Source of the DNA: Anaerotignum faecicola
GTDB taxonomy: Bacteria; Bacillota; Clostridia; Lachnospirales; Anaerotignaceae
Reading direction: 5' to 3'
DNA: 64,000 nt
Assembly (NCBI GenBank): GCA_024460105.1
Contig: JANFXS010000004.1
Coordinates: 248,001-312,000, forward strand
Shown: positions 45,199 through 52,580 of the stretch, one piece after another
Position numbering within the stretch: the first letter of the stretch is position 1
How the letters are laid out: every line of letters begins with the position of its first letter
Notes under the pieces: generated by a model
Seen by the model: the letters and a program-made list of their open reading frames with translations, nothing else
Database searches by the model: none
What the model was told of the DNA's origin: nothing
Translations under genes and position numbers: made by a program

Positions 45199-46047
45199 AT
45201 GGTTATAAAAGGTAAGCCGGTTGCGGACGCCATAACGGCGAAACTTCAGGAAGAAGTTGCGGCGCTTAAAGAAAAAGGCATCGTACCGAAACTTAAAATC
45301 GTGCGCGTTGGCGCAAGAGGCGACGACCTTGCCTATGAAAGAGGAGCTTTGAGCAGGATGAAAACCTGCGGCATTGAGGCGGAAGTTTTGGAACTTGACG
45401 CTGAAATCAGCCAAGAGGCTTTTGTAAAAGAGCTTAAAGCAGTTAACGACGACAAATCGGTTCATGGGATACTGCTTTTCAGGCCGCTCCCGGCTCAGCT
45501 TAATATGGATGAAATTAAATATGTAATCAGCGCCGAAAAAGATGTTGACTGCATAAGCCCGCTGAATGTCGCAAAAACATTCGACGGCGACAAGACAGGT
45601 TTCCCGCCGTGTACAGCGCAGGCAGTTATGGAGATTCTCCACCATTATGAAGTGCCTGTGCTCGGAAGCGACGTTACTGTTGTGGGGGCTTCGCTTGTAG
45701 TAGGAAAACCGCTTGTTTCGCTTCTTATACAGGAGGAAGCTACAGTTTCAAACTGCCATATTAGGACGAAAGATACGTCTTCATACACAAAAAAATCCGA
45801 CATTGTCGTTTCGGCGGCTGGATGCGCCGGGCTTGTTAAAGGAGACTGGATAAAAGAAGGCGCCGTTGTAATCGACGTAGGCATAAATGTCGATAAAGAC
45901 GGCAATATCTGTGGGGACGTGCGTTTTGACGAATGTGAAAACAAGGCAAAAATGATTACGCCGGTTCCGGGCGGCGTAGGTTCCGTTACAACGTCGGTGC
46001 TTGCAAAACACGTTGTCCAGGCGGCAAAACAGCTTAATAATATTTAA
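45199..46047 (+). CDS. folD: FolD-family methylene-THF dehydrogenase lacking cyclohydrolase residues
   Basis: A 282-residue FolD homologue: VVGASLVVGKPLVSLLI and TPVPGGVGSVTTS are typical, and KDVDC keeps the substrate-contact Asp (117). However, counting from the conserved Tyr46 (DDLAYERGALSRM), the position of the catalytic Lys (Lys54 in E. coli) is Ala50. The conserved Gln98 in GILVQLPLP is Phe94 (GILLFRPLP). Lys and Gln drive cyclohydrolase activity in FolD, so this copy is probably a dehydrogenase only. FchA, encoded at 47129, can supply the cyclohydrolase. The start is ATG 45199 after TTTGGAGGTATT; the frame is open from 45127. Confidence 0.92.
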   Translation: MVIKGKPVADAITAKLQEEVAALKEKGIVPKLKIVRVGARGDDLAYERGALSRMKTCGIEAEVLELDAEISQEAFVKELKAVNDDKSVHGILLFRPLPAQLNMDEIKYVISAEKDVDCISPLNVAKTFDGDKTGFPPCTAQAVMEILHHYEVPVLGSDVTVVGASLVVGKPLVSLLIQEEATVSNCHIRTKDTSSYTKKSDIVVSAAGCAGLVKGDWIKEGAVVIDVGINVDKDGNICGDVRFDECENKAKMITPVPGGVGSVTTSVLAKHVVQAAKQLNNI

Positions 46048-46165
46048 TGTGCCGAAAACGCCGCGGTCTATTCGGCTTAAGATATTTTGGGAATTACTTT
46101 GAAATAATTTGCATACCGTGCCGGCTTGGCCGGATATGCAGTTTATGAGAATTTTTGGTTTACGG

Positions 46166-46236
46166 ATAAAACGGCTCCATAGGCGGGCGTCGGCATGCCT
46201 TATTAAGGGGAGGCCGGCCTTGAAGAGCCGTTTTAT
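46166..46236 (+). terminator. Terminator-like structure after folD
   Basis: ATAAAACGGCTC (46166-46177) pairs perfectly with GAGCCGTTTTAT (46225-46236) around an internal GC-rich hairpin. The 3' arm contains the T-run. Confidence 0.6.
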
Positions 46237-46249
46237 ATGAATGATAATA

Positions 46250-46532
46250 ATAACAAATTTTTACTAAATTGAATAACAAAGATACTATGGCCGGAATTTT
46301 TATCCGTGCTTGAGGAGGGGAGCGAACCGGTAATGTCAAATCCCGGCCTCCTCGTCTTTAGATTCAGGGCTGACCCGATAGGCTGAGGGACTTTAATTGC
46401 GGCGTTGACAGACAAACGGCGTAATGGTTTCAGTGAGGGCTGTGGCTGAGTCCAGAATAGTATATTGCATCTAGCAAGAATTTTGTTATAAAGTTGGCGA
46501 AAAACAATTTATACAAAACAGGAGGCAATACT
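46250..46532 (+). promoter_or_regulatory. Possible structured leader of the FolT-like gene
   Basis: A perfect 7-bp stem GAGGAGG/CCTCCTC (46312-46318 with 46347-46353) encloses GGGAGCGAACCGG and CCCGG. A run of G-rich segments follows (AGGGCTGACCC, AGGCTGAGGGA, GAGGGCTGTGGCTGAG). This could be a regulatory RNA ahead of the transporter gene. I could not match it to the tetrahydrofolate riboswitch or another known class by eye. No gene is seen in this stretch. Confidence 0.35.
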
Positions 46533-47063
46533 ATGAATTATTTAAAAGAAGCTGCATTGGAAATTAAAAAGGTAAGGACGCTTACAAGCGCGGCCGTTGC
46601 AACGGCTGTTACGGTTGTACTCGACTTTTTTAGACTTGTGTTAACGCCTACAATGGAAATTTCATTTTCGTTTTTAGGCATTGCTTTGGCGGGCATGATG
46701 TACGGCCCGATTGTAGGCGGGATTGTAGGAGGCATTTCGGATTATATAGAATATCTTATCAGGCCAAGCGGCGCTTTCTTTTTTGGTTTTACGTTTAACA
46801 AAATAGTGTCAGGATTTATATACGGTCTTTTCCTTTATAAGAAACAGCCGACAATCAAACGCACTGCTATGGCCGTGTTGGTTGAAACTGTAATTGTGAC
46901 TTTGATATTAACACCGCTGTGGCTTAATATTATGTATGGTTCATCTTTATTTGTTATTGAAAGGCTTGTAAAAGCAGTTATACTTTTCCCGATAAATACA
47001 TTCCTGCTTTATAAGATCTCAAAAGTTGCGTCGGACATAATATTAAAACGCGGCACGGTTTAA
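46533..47063 (+). CDS. ECF transporter S component, FolT-like (folate)
   Basis: A 176-residue membrane protein with five or six hydrophobic segments and the ECF S-component pattern: AALAIEL-type start, FSFLGIALAGMMYGPIVGGIVGGISDYIEYLIRP split over residues 45-78, then a C-terminal half with RLVKAVILFPINTFLL. The GPIVGGIVGG-D signature resembles FolT. Its place between folD and fchA makes folate the likely substrate; no energising EcfA/T genes are nearby, so it would be a group II system. The start is ATG 46533 after AGGAGGCAA. Confidence 0.8.
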   Translation: MNYLKEAALEIKKVRTLTSAAVATAVTVVLDFFRLVLTPTMEISFSFLGIALAGMMYGPIVGGIVGGISDYIEYLIRPSGAFFFGFTFNKIVSGFIYGLFLYKKQPTIKRTAMAVLVETVIVTLILTPLWLNIMYGSSLFVIERLVKAVILFPINTFLLYKISKVASDIILKRGTV

Positions 47064-47128
47064 ATAGATTAATAAAAAACGGGGGCGCTGTATGCTCCCG
47101 TTAATTTTATAAAGAAAGGGAGATTAAA

Positions 47129-47758
47129 ATGGTATTAACAGAAAAAAGCTGTGCGGAATTTGCGGAAAAACTTGCTTCTAAAGAGCCGGTTCCGGGCGGC
47201 GGGGGCGTTGCGGCATTGGCGGGGGCGCTTGGCGCGGCGCTTGGAACTATGGTTGCCAATTATTCAATAGGGAAAAAAGCTTTTTTGGGCATGGAAGACA
47301 AACATAAGGAAATAATTGATAAAACTACGGCATTAAGGGAAAAAATGCTCGGCCTTGTAGACGAGGACGCTGAAAATTTTGAGCCGCTTTCAAAAGCATA
47401 CGGTATGCCTTCTTCAACGGATGCGGAAAAGGAGGAAAAAGAAAAGGTGCTTCAGGCGGCGTTGAAAGTTGCCGCAAAAGGGCCTATTGAAATGGTCGAG
47501 TGCATTTATGACGTAATAAAACTTCATGAAGAACTTGTGGATTTAAGCACAAAGCTTATTATAAGCGACGTCGGATGCGGCGTGCAGATGCTAAAAGCGG
47601 CTATATACAGCGCAAGCCTTAATGTAACCGTAAATTTAAACAGCATTAAAGACGAAGTTTATGTTGAGGAAACGAAAGAGAAGGTTACAAGGCTCGTTTC
47701 CGAAGGCGGCAAAATATGCGACGAAGTGTTTGATAAGGTTGTAGCTGTTTTGGGATAA
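47129..47758 (+). CDS. fchA: Methenyl-THF cyclohydrolase / formiminotransferase-cyclodeaminase family
   Basis: The 209-residue protein belongs to the cyclodeaminase/cyclohydrolase family: KEPVPGGGGVAALAGALGAALG (18-39, read in two parts PVPGGGG and VAALAGALGAALG) and the C-terminal helix bundle with IISDVGCGVQMLKAA. In purinolytic and acetogenic clostridia FchA converts methenyl-THF and 10-formyl-THF. Here it probably supplies the step that the neighbouring FolD variant cannot perform. The ATG follows AAAGGGAGA. It ends the one-carbon block and is followed by a terminator. Confidence 0.92.
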   Translation: MVLTEKSCAEFAEKLASKEPVPGGGGVAALAGALGAALGTMVANYSIGKKAFLGMEDKHKEIIDKTTALREKMLGLVDEDAENFEPLSKAYGMPSSTDAEKEEKEKVLQAALKVAAKGPIEMVECIYDVIKLHEELVDLSTKLIISDVGCGVQMLKAAIYSASLNVTVNLNSIKDEVYVEETKEKVTRLVSEGGKICDEVFDKVVAVLG

Positions 47759-47862
47759 TTTCTCGGAAGGCATATTTATTGTTTTGATGTGTATAAGCAT
47801 GGCGGCAGAATAAATTTGCAGTCAAAGGTTAATATGGAATTGAAAAAGGCAGATATAAAAGC

Positions 47863-47898
47863 AAAAAACCGTATGGGATTTACCGTACGGTTTTTTGT
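47863..47898 (+). terminator. Terminator after fchA
   Basis: AAAAAACCGTA and TACGGTTTTTT arms with a short loop, followed by GTTTT. Located about 105 bases after the fchA stop. Confidence 0.8.
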
Positions 47899-47990
47899 TT
47901 TGCCGAAGCCGTAATCAGGGTAACCAAACGGGGGCACTCCTTTGAAATTATTAAGGAATATAAAGCTTTTGATTCAAATGAGGAATGTTT

Positions 47991-49061
47991 ATGACAAATA
48001 CTATAGGGGAATTGGCGGTTAACGGCAGGTTTGTTGGGAGCAAGGAATATTTTATTTATCTTAATAAAAAGTTTTTGAAGGGGGAGCTTACAAAGGGGAG
48101 TAATTACTACAAGTACGGCGAGCTATATTCCGATGTGCTGGGCAAGGTTAAAAGCGGAAGATATAAAGGCCCGCTTAATGTCGGGAAGAAAACATACAAA
48201 GATGATTTTTATAACATTTTTAAACCGTTGGCCAAGCAGATCAAAGACGATTTGGATAAGGGGAAGTATTGGCTGAATTATATAAAGGATGAAAATGCCG
48301 AAAGGCTTGAAAAGGCGCTTAGCGATTTAAAAGCGTGCGGCGTTGTTGAAGGGTTTATGGCTACGGCACAGCATAAGCTTGAGGCGCTTAATTGGTATAT
48401 GGATTTGGACAAGGCCAAAGTCCGGCTTTTGCAAAAATACTTAAATGCCCTAGGATATGGGCCGTTGGAAGAAAACGGTATATACGATAAAAAAACGTAT
48501 GAGGCATGGCTTAGGTTTGTTGACGATTTGGGAAGGACTGAGGAATATGCCGCTTTGCAGAAAATAGGCGTCAATGATGAAAACCTTATTATAGCCGGAG
48601 GCGCTGTTGATTTAGCGCTTTATAGCGGCGAGAAGCTGGTTGCTTCGCAGATTCTTATAGAAGCGGGGCTGCCTTTCAGTAAGGATAATATTAAGAAGCT
48701 GATGGAAGGCACAATGAGATATAAAGCAATATATGCAGGCCATTGTTTGGTTATTGTGTTTGGCATAGTATTGGATTTATTGGAGTTGGGTATAGAAATA
48801 GAAAAGGATTTGACAGACGTTGATAAAAAATTGGGGGAAAAGACAAGGGAAAAAATTATTGAAGTTGTTTTGGATTTGCTGGGGCTGATAGCCGGAATAG
48901 CGGCAGGAAATTATGTGTTTTATTTATGCGCGCCTTTAGGGCCGATTGGCATAATGGTTGGTGCTGTGGCAAATTATGTAATTTGTTTTGCAGTCACAGA
49001 TGCATCCAGTAAGGCTGGAAAGGCCGGCGTAAATTTTATATTAGATTTGTTGGAAATTTAG
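47991..49061 (+). CDS. Protein with central PG-binding-like repeat and C-terminal glycine-rich hydrophobic region
   Basis: A 356-residue protein starting at ATG 47991, six bases after TGAGGA. There is no signal peptide. Residues about 135-180 (KVRLLQKYLNALGYGPLEEN then GIYDKKTYEAWLRF) look like a peptidoglycan-binding-1 repeat. The C-terminal 75 residues hold two long hydrophobic, glycine-spaced helices (VVLDLLGLIAGIAAGNYVFY and GPIGIMVGAVANYVICFAV), resembling pore-forming or glycine-zipper segments. The N-terminal 110 residues are basic and unrecognised. A leaderless effector or toxin is one reading; a spore/cell-wall protein is another. A convergent membrane gene lies next to it. Confidence 0.6.
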   Translation: MTNTIGELAVNGRFVGSKEYFIYLNKKFLKGELTKGSNYYKYGELYSDVLGKVKSGRYKGPLNVGKKTYKDDFYNIFKPLAKQIKDDLDKGKYWLNYIKDENAERLEKALSDLKACGVVEGFMATAQHKLEALNWYMDLDKAKVRLLQKYLNALGYGPLEENGIYDKKTYEAWLRFVDDLGRTEEYAALQKIGVNDENLIIAGGAVDLALYSGEKLVASQILIEAGLPFSKDNIKKLMEGTMRYKAIYAGHCLVIVFGIVLDLLELGIEIEKDLTDVDKKLGEKTREKIIEVVLDLLGLIAGIAAGNYVFYLCAPLGPIGIMVGAVANYVICFAVTDASSKAGKAGVNFILDLLEI

Positions 49062-49084
49062 TTTTCGGGATAAATTTATTTATA

Positions 49085-49115
49085 AGCGCTGTAATGTATT
49101 TTTACAGCGCCTTTT
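49085..49115 (+). terminator. Terminator after the PG-binding-like gene
   Basis: GCGCTGTAA pairs with TTACAGCGC (loop TGTATTT), followed by CTTTTAAAAA. It may serve both convergent genes. Confidence 0.8.
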
Positions 49116-49145
49116 AAAAATAGAGTGAATTTATATATAAATAAT

Positions 49146-49679
49146 TTATTTTCTGTTTTTGTAATTTAAAAAATATTTTTCAAGAAGTATTGTAGTACGG
49201 TAGTTTTTTGATGATTTAGGTGTCAGGAATTTGCTTGTGTTGAATGTAAATGTAGCATGGTATGTAGTTTTAATCACAATTTTTTTGTTATCGAAAAACA
49301 GTATATATATCAATATAAAAATAAGCATAAACAGTAACAGTAATAATAAATAAGTAGAATCAGGCAGTGTAAAAAGCTTTGATATTATTACTGTAAATGG
49401 CGAGCCAAAACAAAATGAAAACATTAATGGGTGTAAATATAGAGATTTAAATTTCACTTTTTTTATTTCTTCAGGAAGGATCATATAATGATTGCTCTTG
49501 AAAAAGCCGTTGTTATCAAAAATATGGATTGTGCCGTCTTTTTCAATGCACATTAAGTAATAAGTTGTTCCGCGCTCTGATGCATCCATAAGAAAATGTC
49601 TGCATAAACTCAGCTTGATAACGTCTTTCCTGTCGCCGAAATATTTTTCAAAAAGTTCATCATATGTTTCCGTATAAAT
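49146..49679 (-). CDS. Small membrane protein with no canonical start codon at its apparent N-terminus
   Basis: The frame is protein-like from about 49679 down to 49146. The N-terminal part reads TETYDELFEKYFGDRKDVIK, then LSLCRHFLMDASERGTTYYL, then two hydrophobic segments (about LYLHPLMFSFCF and TYLLLLLLFMLIFILIYILF). A strong GGGAGGG site (49680-49686) lies right at the 5' end, but no ATG, GTG or TTG follows at the right distance: only ATT (49679) or ACG (49673) are in frame. The first in-frame ATG is at 49589, without a site. Either a rare start codon is used or the gene is frameshifted. No family is recognised. Confidence 0.5.
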   Translation of the reverse strand: MYTETYDELFEKYFGDRKDVIKLSLCRHFLMDASERGTTYYLMCIEKDGTIHIFDNNGFFKSNHYMILPEEIKKVKFKSLYLHPLMFSFCFGSPFTVIISKLFTLPDSTYLLLLLLFMLIFILIYILFFDNKKIVIKTTYHATFTFNTSKFLTPKSSKNYRTTILLEKYFLNYKNRK

Positions 49680-49686
49680 CCCTCCC

Positions 49687-51142
49687 TTTGGCGGTATTTA
49701 ACTAAAGGAATGTTTTGCTGTTAAAATATTTTTCCCATATTTACTCATTTATTGGCATGAATCATTTACTCATTTGAGTTTCAATATATAAAATATATTA
49801 TAAAATTTGTAAACGAAATAAGACATATTTATTATGCTATTTAAAACTATTATTCTATTGTGGCAGAACTCCATAAACTGATATAAATCAGGAATATACA
49901 TAAAAGGAAATGTGTATTACACAAAAACTGCTTTTTGAAATAAGTAGGCTTTCAAAATTTAACCGAATATAAGCGACGCAAATACGCCGACGTTAATAAG
50001 GAGATTTGAAAAAACACGGAAAGCAGATTGGATTATAAAAGATCAATATTTACAGGCGCTGTTTACGGAAGATTTTGGGACTATGTATAACAGAAAAGTG
50101 AAAAGATGTGCCGAACATATGAGATTTGCAAAGAAAAACATCTGTTTTTTATAGCCTTCTATTAAAAGAAATATCGCGGTATTTATTTTAATATTTAAAC
50201 TGACATTACATAATGAGGTATATTTTTGTAAAAAAAGAGCTCCGTCACTTATTATAAAATGAACGGAACTCAGCCCCAAAAATTATCTGCTCTGATAATA
50301 ACATATATTCTAAAATTTTTCAATAGGAAAAGTGAATTTTATTTAATTTTTTTGTACTTCTAAAAACCGAATTACGAAAATTTACGGCATTTTTGACAAG
50401 TATTTAAACGCAAAGTTTAAGGCAGGGCTTTTTTGAACTTCCAAAGGCGAAAAATCCGTTGGCCTTATTTCAATGCCGTATGCCTGAAACTTTGCCGCAG
50501 TCCGTTTTGCTTTATGCCTACGGGTTCCCTTGTCTGGCATGCATTTTTCCGACTGTGATTTTATCCTGCATTTAATACTTTCCTTGTTATAAAAAGGGTT
50601 CTTTTTTATCAAATTTTATTTCGAGCAGGCTTTTTCAATTTTGATAATGCCAAACATAATATTATTCGGCATTGCCAAAAATAAAGAATAATATTTATAA
50701 TGCGTAAAATGCCTTTTTTACGGGAAATAGCCTTATAGCGTAATGCGCTGAAAATAAACGGAAGTATCGAAAAACGGATATTATTTTAGATATAGGAATT
50801 TATATTTTGTATTGCAGTATGGGCCAGGGGGGTTAATGCAGAGGATGAGGCTGAAAGAAAGACGCTGTTTTGTCAGACGTATTCTTATGGCTTGCGGCAT
50901 CGGAACATGGTATGGAGAAGAGGCGGCGTTACATAAATGATATGATTTATAAAAAGATGACGAATACATATTTATCAGGAACTGTTATTTTTTGGCAGTA
51001 TGCATAAATGGCTTTATGGATAACGGACGGCGTTAATGTGTCTGTTATTCCGCAAAAAACAAGGGCAAAGCTTATTATATTGTAAAGTGTGATGACAAAT
51101 ACAAAGTTGAAATTGCAAATACTGCTGAAATATTTCGGAAAA
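49687..51142. other. Gene-poor AT-rich region of about 1.45 kb
   Basis: No gene is supported. Minus-strand frames (for example 50382-50612, basic, 76 codons) lack ribosome sites. A hairpin with a minus-strand U-tract at 50230-50271 suggests some minus-strand transcript ends here. The region may be the remains of decayed genes, but no homology is recognisable. Confidence 0.5.
50230..50271 (-). terminator. Minus-strand terminator without an obvious gene
   Basis: On the minus strand GAGTTCCGT pairs with ACGGAGCTC (one mismatch) across a 17-base loop, followed by a run of seven or more T. No confident gene precedes it. Confidence 0.5.
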
Positions 51143-51222
51143 CTATTTAGAAAAAAATCGAAATAGATATTGATTATATCAGGGCGATGTGGTATTATCT
51201 ATTTAGAAAAAAATCAAAATAG
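51143..51222 (+). promoter_or_regulatory. sdpRI promoter flanked by two identical operators
   Basis: TTGATT (51170-51175) and TATTAT (51193-51198) are 17 bases apart. Two 24-bp copies of a palindromic sequence, arms CTATTT and AAATAG with an A-rich centre, lie at 51143-51166 (upstream of the -35) and 51199-51222 (right behind the -10). They differ at one base. This fits autorepression by the ArsR-type product, by inference. Confidence 0.7.
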
Positions 51223-51233
51223 GTGGGGAAAAT

Positions 51234-51509
51234 ATGGGATTTGCCGAAACTTTTAAAGCCCTGTCCGATCCCGTAAGGCGGGAAATATTGGAAATGCTTA
51301 AAGGCGGTAGAATGTCAGCGGGGGATATTGCAAAACATTTTGATATATCCGGCGCGACTGTTTCATATCACCTTTCACAGCTTAAAAAGGCGGGATTGGT
51401 GTTTGAAACGAAACATAAAAATTATATATATTATGACATAAACACATCTGTATTTGAGGAACTTATGATGTGGCTTGTCCAATTTGGAGGGGATAAACAT
51501 GAAATTTGA
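51234..51509 (+). CDS. sdpR: ArsR-family repressor, SdpR-like
   Basis: A 91-residue winged-helix protein: FKALSDPVRREILEMLKGGR, ISGATVSYHLSQLKKAGLV, NYIYYDIN. The lack of metal-binding cysteines in the DNA-contact helix separates it from metal sensors and fits the SdpR type, in which the membrane partner SdpI sequesters the repressor when the toxin SdpC is present. ATG 51234 follows AGGTGGGG. The stop overlaps the sdpI start by 11 bases, so the two are translationally coupled. Confidence 0.88.
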   Translation: MGFAETFKALSDPVRREILEMLKGGRMSAGDIAKHFDISGATVSYHLSQLKKAGLVFETKHKNYIYYDINTSVFEELMMWLVQFGGDKHEI

Positions 51510-52128
51510 CAAAACTCTTATTATAACTTCGGTTATATGCCTTCTGCCGGCTGCTTTCGGCGCCGCTGTTTACGGAAGTTTGCCGGAAATGGTGCCGAGC
51601 CATTGGAATTTTAACGGCGAAATAGACGGGTATACTCCAAAAGCGATAGCGGCGTTTGGACTTCCGATTATGATGTTTGCGCTCAACTTTATTACGCATT
51701 TCGTTTTGAATAACGATCCGAAACGGAAAAACGCCGGGAAAATGGCTGTGGTTCTGGGCAAATTTACCGTGCCTGTTTTAAGCCTTTTGATGGTTCCAAT
51801 GAGCCTTTTAAACGGCCTTGGAGTCGAAATGCCTGTACATTATATAGCGCCGTTTTTCGTAGGGGCTGTGTTTATAATTTCAGGAAATTATATGCCTAAA
51901 TGCAAACAGAATTACACGGTCGGCATAAAAATACCATGGACGCTTAACAGCGAGGAGAATTGGAACAAAACCCATAGGCTGGCGGGCAAGGTTTGGATTG
52001 TGGGAGGCTTTGTGATAGCGTTATGCCCGTTTTTGAACGGAGCAAAGTACACATTTTTTGCGGTTATGATGGTTTTGCTTTTTGTGCCTTATATTTATTC
52101 ATATTATCTGTATAGGAAGGGCATATAA
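51499..52128 (+). CDS. sdpI: SdpI-family immunity/signal membrane protein
   Basis: A 209-residue protein with six hydrophobic segments and SdpI signatures: PSHWNFNGEIDGYTPK near residues 33-48, and VGIKIPWTLNSEENWNKTH with AGKVW following, near 140-165. In Bacillus subtilis SdpI protects against the SdpC toxin and captures SdpR. The start is ATG 51499 after TTGGAGGGG. No sdpABC genes are in the window, so it may guard against foreign toxin or have another role. The next small gene begins at the base after its stop. Confidence 0.9.
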   Translation: MKFDKTLIITSVICLLPAAFGAAVYGSLPEMVPSHWNFNGEIDGYTPKAIAAFGLPIMMFALNFITHFVLNNDPKRKNAGKMAVVLGKFTVPVLSLLMVPMSLLNGLGVEMPVHYIAPFFVGAVFIISGNYMPKCKQNYTVGIKIPWTLNSEENWNKTHRLAGKVWIVGGFVIALCPFLNGAKYTFFAVMMVLLFVPYIYSYYLYRKGI

Positions 52129-52281
52129 ATGGAGAAAAAGCAGAAATGTCCATGCATAAATATTAAATGCAGAAGGCACGGCGACTGTGTCAGCTGCCGT
52201 AAATGGCATAAGATGAAAGTTAAAAAACTGCCGTTTTGTGAACGCGGCGAAAAAAAAGGGCAAGACAAAAATGCTCCGTGA
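52129..52281 (+). CDS. 50-residue cysteine-rich protein downstream of sdpI
   Basis: The frame starts at ATG 52129, directly after the sdpI stop, with GGAAGGG upstream. It encodes MEKKQKCPCINIKCRRHGDC followed by VSCRKWHKMKVKKLPFCERG: C-x-C-x4-C-x5-C-x2-C, a His, then LPFCER. This arrangement resembles the small DUF6485-type zinc-ribbon-like proteins of clostridia, as I recall them. Six cysteines and two histidines suggest metal binding. Co-transcription with sdpRI is likely from the abutting stop and start. Confidence 0.72.
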   Translation: MEKKQKCPCINIKCRRHGDCVSCRKWHKMKVKKLPFCERGEKKGQDKNAP

Positions 52282-52300
52282 AACATACGGCGGCATAAAT

Positions 52301-52350
52301 AAATCCCCGTAAGGAATACTTATACGATGTTTTCCTTACGGGGATTTATA
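52301..52350. terminator. Long perfect hairpin, sdp operon terminator
   Basis: A 16-bp perfect stem (AAATCCCCGTAAGGAA with its complement, 52301-52316 and 52332-52347) with a 15-base loop. Being A-rich before and T-rich after, it can act in both directions. No gene is seen from here to 52580. Confidence 0.85.
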
Positions 52351-52580
52351 TTTGTGCGGGCCGTTACGGGCTTATATGCTTGAAATACACGGTATTTTAT
52401 ACAAAGATGTGCCAAAAAGTCATAAATGTTAGATGTTGGCGCATAATGCGGTAAATACCGATTGGCGAAGGCATGAATTTGTGCCGTAATATGCCGTCCG
52501 CATATTTTTATGTTTGCGGGCAAGGCATATCAAGCTTTAAGCCGAATGAAACGGCGCGGTTTTCATTGAACGCATCATTT

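Noticed and set aside
46250-46532. Tetrahydrofolate riboswitch before the FolT-like gene
   Set aside because: The known conserved core could not be recognised; kept only as an unassigned structured leader.
50382-50612. 76-codon basic minus-strand frame in the gene-poor region
   Set aside because: No ribosome site; the stray terminator downstream is suggestive but not enough.
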